A program made the translations under genes and the position numbers. DNA of 39,017 bases from Zunongwangia atlantica 22II14-10F7 (lineage in GTDB: Bacteria; Bacteroidota; Bacteroidia; Flavobacteriales; Flavobacteriaceae): NCBI RefSeq assembly GCF_002094855.1, contig NZ_ARYN01000026.1:1-39017 (forward strand), given 5' to 3'. Each line of letters begins with the position of its first letter. Within the stretch, counting starts at the first letter, position 1. Of the stretch, positions 35,147 through 39,017 are shown one piece after another. Under the pieces are notes generated by a model, which was given only the letters and a program-made list of their open reading frames with translations, made no database searches and was not told where the DNA came from.

Positions 35147-35713
35147 ATGAGAACTGTAGCTATTCTTTTATTTTTTTTATTTAGTACAACTATCTTTTCC
35201 CAAAACCTGGAGCAAAAAACATTGCTTATTTCTAAACAATCTCAGCTAAAAATTAGCGGAGACACCAACATTAACAGCTTCAACTGTATTTTTAATCCTA
35301 CCGAATTACCAGAGAAGTTAATCGCAAGCTTTGAAAGAGAGCAACAAAACCTTATTTTCCAAAATACTTCACTAAAACTTAATGCCAAGGCTTTTGATTG
35401 TGGAAGCCGACCAATAAATCGAGATTTTGAAGCTCTTATTAAAGCTGAAAAATATCCTTTTATCTATTTAAATCTAAAAGAACTTAAACTCCAATCTCAA
35501 AATTCAGCATTAATTTCATTAAATATTGAAATTGCAGGAATTACAAAACTGTATAAGGTTCCGGTGAAAATCGACCATTCTAAATCGAATTATAAAGGCA
35601 TTATTCACTTAAATATTGATGACTTTAAACTGGAACCACCTAAAAAGATTTTCGGATTAATAAAAGTGAAAGAAGAAATAGAAATTGAATTTGACCTATA
35701 TTTTAAGAAATAG
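35147..35713 (+). CDS. Second, divergent YceI family protein
   Basis: 188 residues with a signal peptide (MRTVAILLFFLFSTTIFSQN). The YceI pattern is weaker than in the gene at 33227 but readable: LKISGDTNINSFNCIFNPTE, LNAKAFDCGSRPINRDFEAL, EKYPFIYLNLKELKLQ, LNIEIAGITKLYKVPVKI and DDFKLEPPKKIFGLIKVKEE. It has cysteines in the N-terminal half (NSFNC, FDCGS) absent from its relative. It follows the terminator by about 27 bp, so it needs its own promoter or readthrough. Confidence 0.85.
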   Translation: MRTVAILLFFLFSTTIFSQNLEQKTLLISKQSQLKISGDTNINSFNCIFNPTELPEKLIASFEREQQNLIFQNTSLKLNAKAFDCGSRPINRDFEALIKAEKYPFIYLNLKELKLQSQNSALISLNIEIAGITKLYKVPVKIDHSKSNYKGIIHLNIDDFKLEPPKKIFGLIKVKEEIEIEFDLYFKK

Positions 35714-36117
35714 GTTTAAGTAACCTAAATGCTTACTAGTATTCTCCCCTGCTCCATATGCGTGCCGAATACTTAGTTAGTATACATAGTTTCATTGGGT
35801 ATTATTTACTATATTCTTCCACTATCGTAGTGGTTATCCTCAAAATTCAGCGCGAGATTTAATGATCAGTATTATAATATCAAATAAAGCATTGTATCTC
35901 CATGATTACACTCAGAACTTTTAAAGTTTTCAATGCATTGGCACCTTCTAAAAAAATTAGTTTACACCCTCCTATAACTACCAGAAACAGGATGAATTTA
36001 TAAAAATACTTCTGCATAAATAATTCCTGTTATATATGAATCACTTCTTCTTTGATAATTAAATTTTAAGCAATTTGATTAACTTAGAATCTTCAACTCC
36101 CCCCAAATCATATTCAA
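35714..36117. other. 404-bp stretch without a supported gene
   Basis: A short stem TAGGTT/AACCTA overlaps the preceding stop (35711-35727) but has no T tail. A 7-bp inverted repeat AGTATTC/GAATACT spans 35738-35773. On the minus strand a 45-codon frame (35880-36017, MQKYFYKFILFLVVIGGC...) has a signal-like start with a lipobox-like cysteine and an AGGAA eight bases before the ATG, but nothing else supports it. No promoter was recognised. Confidence 0.5.
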
Positions 36118-36489
36118 ATGCAGAAGCATTACTCGAATATTTATGCGGAGTTCTGGATTGAAGATCATATTCTTTATGTAATTTTTAAACCAAATACAAT
36201 ACTTAACCTCCAGGGCGCCAAAAAAATTGTTGCGGATCGACTTCAGTTTCAGCAATCAAAGGAATATGCCGTCTATTGTGATATTCGAGGACTTTTAAAA
36301 GTAGATTATAATGCCAGAATATACCTGACCAAAGAAGGTATATTAGGAATCATCGCAATTGCCTTTATCGTTGATGAGCATCGTACCGAGACCTTTGCAA
36401 AATATTATAAAATTAGCCGAAAGTTCGGTTTTCCTATACGGGTTTTTAGAAACCCTGCTGAAGGAAAAGCCTATATACACCAGCTGTAA
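36118..36489 (+). CDS. Small conserved protein, DUF7793/STAS-like
   Basis: 123 residues, no signal peptide. The pattern (EFWIEDHILYVIFKPNTILN, then GAKKIVADRLQF, EYAVYCDIRGLLKVDYNARI, YLTKEGILGIIAIAFIVDEH, FGFPIRVFRNPAEGKAYIHQ) resembles a group of flavobacterial proteins with a SpoIIAA/STAS-like fold. These proteins usually appear as short cytoplasmic proteins beside regulators. Here the AraC-type gene begins 21 bp downstream, so the two are likely cotranscribed. Function unknown. Confidence 0.65.
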   Translation: MQKHYSNIYAEFWIEDHILYVIFKPNTILNLQGAKKIVADRLQFQQSKEYAVYCDIRGLLKVDYNARIYLTKEGILGIIAIAFIVDEHRTETFAKYYKISRKFGFPIRVFRNPAEGKAYIHQL

Positions 36490-36510
36490 CTTAACCTAAT
36501 TCACAATACC

Positions 36511-37443
36511 ATGAACCAACCTGAAAATTTAAAAAGGCTTAAGGCAATTAAAGAAGTATTGCTATTAATGGCTTCGGGTAACTTCTCCCATAGAATACCG
36601 AGATCTGATCATAACGATGATATTGAAGATATTATTAGTTCCATAAATATGCTTAACGATGATTTTGGCCATGCTTATAATCCATTTATACTTGGCACTG
36701 GATCTGGAGTACAGCGCTGTATTATGCAGTACTTCTTTCTGTTAGACCCTCAATACAAACTAATAACAACTTCATTTCCGATACCTCATACCATTTTTCC
36801 AGGAAAGGTATCGATATTCGATTTAATTCATCAGGATGATCTTGAGATCCTCAGGAAAAAGTTCAAAAGCTCCCCCAATAACAAGCGACAAAGCTGTCCT
36901 TTTCGTATAAACTTCACAACTAATAAAGGCTTATCTCAGGAACTATTTTGTACCTTATTCCATATTCAGTATTCCAAACTAAAAGATCATTATTTAATTG
37001 TAGGCTCACAGATTATCGAGTCTAATCCATTAATGATAAGTAAGGAGCAGCGCAAAGTCTTACAACATAAGAAAGCGAAGGAAACTCCCCTTAAAATATT
37101 AAAAACCAAGGAAGACTTTGAAACTATTCAAAAGCTTAAATTCTATATTGATCAACATTTACAGGAAAAATTACCGACTATAGAAGAACTGGCTTTAGCA
37201 ATGTTTATGAATCAGGATAAACTAAAAAAAGGCTTTAAAGAGCTATATAATGATACTATTTATAGCTATCACCGTAAGGAGCGTTTGCATCATGCGCGAC
37301 TGATGCTTAGCAGTACCGATGAAAATGTTGAGACTATAGCAATACTCTTCGGATTTCCACATACCTCAACTTTTTCTGCCTTATTTAAAAAGACCTACGG
37401 AATTAGTCCTTCAGAAATTAGAAAACTAGATGACAAACCCTAA
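36511..37443 (+). CDS. AraC-family transcriptional regulator with PAS-like N-terminal region
   Basis: A 310-residue DNA-binding regulator. The C-terminal 100 residues form a two-helix-turn-helix AraC domain: IDQHLQEKLPTIEELALAMF, NQDKLKKGFKELYNDTIYSY, RLHHARLMLSSTDENVETIA and FGFPHTSTFSALFKKTYGIS. The N-terminal part starts with a HAMP-like helix (ASGNFSHRIPRSDHNDDIED), then a sensing region in which LITTSFPIPHTIFPGKVSIF and DLIHQDDLEILRKKFKSS resemble a PAS domain. No membrane segments. The signal and targets are unknown; neighbouring genes are candidates. Confidence 0.85.
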   Translation: MNQPENLKRLKAIKEVLLLMASGNFSHRIPRSDHNDDIEDIISSINMLNDDFGHAYNPFILGTGSGVQRCIMQYFFLLDPQYKLITTSFPIPHTIFPGKVSIFDLIHQDDLEILRKKFKSSPNNKRQSCPFRINFTTNKGLSQELFCTLFHIQYSKLKDHYLIVGSQIIESNPLMISKEQRKVLQHKKAKETPLKILKTKEDFETIQKLKFYIDQHLQEKLPTIEELALAMFMNQDKLKKGFKELYNDTIYSYHRKERLHHARLMLSSTDENVETIAILFGFPHTSTFSALFKKTYGISPSEIRKLDDKP

Positions 37444-37531
37444 TCACTAAACATATCTTCCTCATTACAAAATATTTATATATAATTTTAATCCATTACA
37501 AGAAAGGATTAAGATTCAAAAGTAAGATGGA

Positions 37532-37999
37532 ATGTTGAAAGGGAAAACACAATGGCTGGGGTTAGCGCATACGAAACGGAAAAACGTGCTGCACGGAATA
37601 ATATGCTATTTTATATTGCTGTTTGCCTATACGGGAGGATCTAAACTCATTGATGTTGATCCGCTTTATACCAGTTTGAGGAATACGCCACTTTATTTCG
37701 GAAAGCCGTTGGCTTTAATATTAAGTTGGGGACTTCCAGCCCTGGAAATTGCGACAGCCTTGAGCCTGTGTTTTTCTAAATTCAGATATACCGGGCTTAT
37801 AAGTGCGGGGATTTTAATTTTTGTTTTCATAATGTATACCGGATGGATTGTAATATTTCCAATGCAACAACCATGTAGTTGTGGTGGAATATTAGCAGAA
37901 ATGAGTTGGAAACAGCATTTCCTATTTAATCTGTTTAGCGAAGCGCTCGCTCTGTCCGGTATTTATTTACTTTCTCCGTCAAAAAAATTATCGCGATAG
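37532..37999 (+). CDS. MauE/DoxX-type redox-associated membrane protein
   Basis: 155 residues with four hydrophobic segments (about 22-38, 57-75, 85-110 and 128-148). The pattern ICYFILLFAYTGGSKLIDVD, then GKPLALILSWGLPALEIATA, and the loop PMQQPCSCGGILAEMSWKQH with a CxC pair, is typical of MauE/DoxX-family proteins of Bacteroidota. These are thought to pass reducing equivalents through the membrane or help oxidative folding. Often they sit beside small exported DUF6520-type peptides, as here (next gene at 38067). Confidence 0.85.
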   Translation: MLKGKTQWLGLAHTKRKNVLHGIICYFILLFAYTGGSKLIDVDPLYTSLRNTPLYFGKPLALILSWGLPALEIATALSLCFSKFRYTGLISAGILIFVFIMYTGWIVIFPMQQPCSCGGILAEMSWKQHFLFNLFSEALALSGIYLLSPSKKLSR

Positions 38000-38066
38000 A
38001 TCAGGAAAAAAGCCGAACACCTGTAGAAAAAAGTAGGCATTTGTTTAACCATTTAAATTCCAAATT

Positions 38067-38348
38067 ATGAAATTTAAGAGAATGTTTTTACCAATTTTGA
38101 CATTTATGTTTGCTATAAGTCTAGCAATTGCTGGGAATGCAAACTTCAACAACGAAATGGATCAGCAACAATATGATTATGCTGATGTGAATGGAACACC
38201 ATACCAAATTCCTGCACTTGATTGTAATGAAGGTGAATCTCAATGTAGAGCTCGGATAGTTGAAAATGGGCCATCATATGATGTTTATGATGATGAAGCA
38301 TTGAGTATTCCTGTAGAAGGAGATGGTAGTGTTACAGATGTGTTCTAA
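38067..38348 (+). CDS. DUF6520 family small exported protein
   Basis: 93 residues with a signal peptide (MKFKRMFLPILTFMFAISLA, cleavage near IAGNA). The mature part reads YADVNGTPYQIPALDCNEGE, with a pair of cysteines (LDCNEGESQC) and a C-terminal YDVYDDEALSIPVEGDG, which matches the DUF6520 pattern seen in Flavobacteriia. Function is not known; it may be a secreted peptide whose disulfide is handled by the neighbouring MauE-type protein. A strong terminator follows 20 bp after the stop. Confidence 0.85.
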   Translation: MKFKRMFLPILTFMFAISLAIAGNANFNNEMDQQQYDYADVNGTPYQIPALDCNEGESQCRARIVENGPSYDVYDDEALSIPVEGDGSVTDVF

Positions 38349-38367
38349 GAAGCAAGAACATAAAGAC

Positions 38368-38400
38368 AATAAGCCGTCGAGATCGACGGCTTATTCAATT
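38368..38400. terminator. Strong bidirectional terminator
   Basis: A perfect 12-bp stem (AATAAGCCGTCG, loop AGAT, CGACGGCTTATT) with a T-rich tail on the plus strand (CAATTTTTG) and As before it. It would end transcription of the DUF6520 gene and could also block IS-derived minus-strand transcripts. Confidence 0.9.
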
Positions 38401-38414
38401 TTTGAATTTTATTT

Positions 38415-39017
38415 GGGTCTGTAAATTAAACTCTGTCTGATGTTTCAATTCCTCTGGGGCTAGCCCCAGAGGAATTGGCGTTTATGTCCAGCGGTATCCG
38501 GTTTCCAAATTTAATATAAAATTGCTGAATCGTAAGGCTCCAGTTATGCAAAGGAGCGGTCCATTTTTTCTCAATGTTTCTTGTGGCCAGGTAGACTAGC
38601 TTGAGCAGTGCCATATCATTAGTGAAAGCACCTTTTGTTTTGGTGACTTTTCTAATTTGGCGATGGAAGCCTTCCACTGCATTGGTGGTATAAATAATCT
38701 TTCGGATGGGTTCTGTATACTCAAAATACTGGGATAGCTGTTCCCAGTTGCGCTGCCAGCTTTCAATGACCACAGGATATTTACTCCCCCATTTCTCTTC
38801 CAGGTTCAATAATTCATCTTCGGCTACATCTTTAGTGACGGCTCTATACACTTTCTTCAGGTCTTTCATAAACTCCTTCTGATCCTTCGAGGCTACATAT
38901 TTGAGAGAGTTACGGATTTGGTGTACAATACAAAGCTGCACCTGAGCCTTTGGGTATACGCTTAAGATGGCCTGGGTAAAGCCTTTGAGATTATCTGTAC
39001 AGGCAATCAGGATATCC
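38415..39017 (-). mobile_element. IS256-family insertion sequence, 3' end (partial)
   Basis: The transposase gene and its downstream end occupy the right edge of the window. The likely outer end is around 38415 (GGGTCTGTAAATTAAACTC), of the type seen at ends of IS256-family elements in Bacteroidota, just after the host terminator. The other end lies beyond the window, so the inverted repeat and target duplication cannot be confirmed. Confidence 0.6.
38426..39017 (-). CDS. IS256-family (Mutator-type) transposase, C-terminal part
   Basis: The frame is open from the window edge (39017) to a TAA at 38426, about 196 codons, so only the C-terminal half of the usual 400-residue protein is present. 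It reads DILIACTDNLKGFTQAILSV, then the diagnostic VQLCIVHQIRNSLKYVASKD, WGSKYPVVIESWQRNWEQLS and IIYTTNAVEGFHRQIRKVTK with the conserved glutamate of the DDE triad, ending RVx near GIETSDRV. The DDE aspartates are partly outside; the visible TDNLKGF should include the second. A 32-bp perfect palindrome lies in the last codons (38446-38477). No damage is visible, so the element may be active. Confidence 0.93.
   Translation of the reverse strand, partial: DILIACTDNLKGFTQAILSVYPKAQVQLCIVHQIRNSLKYVASKDQKEFMKDLKKVYRAVTKDVAEDELLNLEEKWGSKYPVVIESWQRNWEQLSQYFEYTEPIRKIIYTTNAVEGFHRQIRKVTKTKGAFTNDMALLKLVYLATRNIEKKWTAPLHNWSLTIQQFYIKFGNRIPLDINANSSGASPRGIETSDRV

Noticed and set aside
35880-36017. Minus-strand 45-codon frame with a lipoprotein-like start
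   Set aside because: Signal-like start and AGGAA spacing are suggestive, but there is no homology I recognise and short hydrophobic frames are common in AT-rich gaps.

Overview
The window looks like a low-GC marine-type member of the Flavobacteriaceae (Bacteroidota). Evidence for this is the AT-rich sequence, a NusG-like UpxY regulator heading a polysaccharide operon, a DUF6520 exported peptide, paired YceI proteins and an IS256-family element. The genus cannot be fixed from the sequence alone.

Positions 1-143 hold the start of a lipoprotein gene on the minus strand that leaves the window; its opening residues resemble clostripain-like C11 peptidases. From 32907 down to 352 lies one long minus-strand exopolysaccharide/capsule locus of the Wzx/Wzy type. 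In transcription order it runs: UpxY regulator; manC; cysC, cysD, cysN and cysQ (sulfate activation); UDP-sugar 6-dehydrogenase; fcl and gmd (GDP-L-fucose); wzx flippase; a GT11-like fucosyltransferase; a 1.6-kb stretch without intact genes; then a tightly packed serotype-specific block. That block contains hexapeptide acyltransferases, a DUF2264 protein, GT2 and GT4 glycosyltransferases, Wzy, an alpha/beta-hydrolase-like protein, a frameshifted serine-acetyltransferase-type gene, a pyruvyltransferase and a MurB-like flavoprotein. The locus ends with a WecG-type transferase, the initiating undecaprenyl-phosphate sugar transferase, the Wza export lipoprotein and the Wzc co-polymerase/tyrosine kinase. 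Together they would make activated sugars, build a lipid-linked repeat, modify it, flip it, polymerise it and export it.

The apparently empty stretch 19597-21216 is not featureless. Reading the minus strand in three frames recovers a decayed IS3-family element, with orfA at about 20565-20850 and orfB at about 19806-20510.

From 33227 to 38348 the plus strand carries YceI, an outer-membrane barrel protein, a second YceI (a strong terminator lies before it), a small DUF7793-like protein, an AraC-type regulator, a MauE/DoxX-type membrane protein and a DUF6520 peptide followed by a strong terminator. The right edge (about 38415-39017) is the 3' part of an IS256-family transposase on the minus strand, cut by the window end.

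The main points of interest are the IS3 fossil, the MurB-like/pyruvyltransferase pair, the sulfate-activation genes inside a polysaccharide operon, hairpins in the leader and inside the UpxY-controlled operon, the DUF2264 protein and the broken acetyltransferase. No tRNA, rRNA or CRISPR array was seen.
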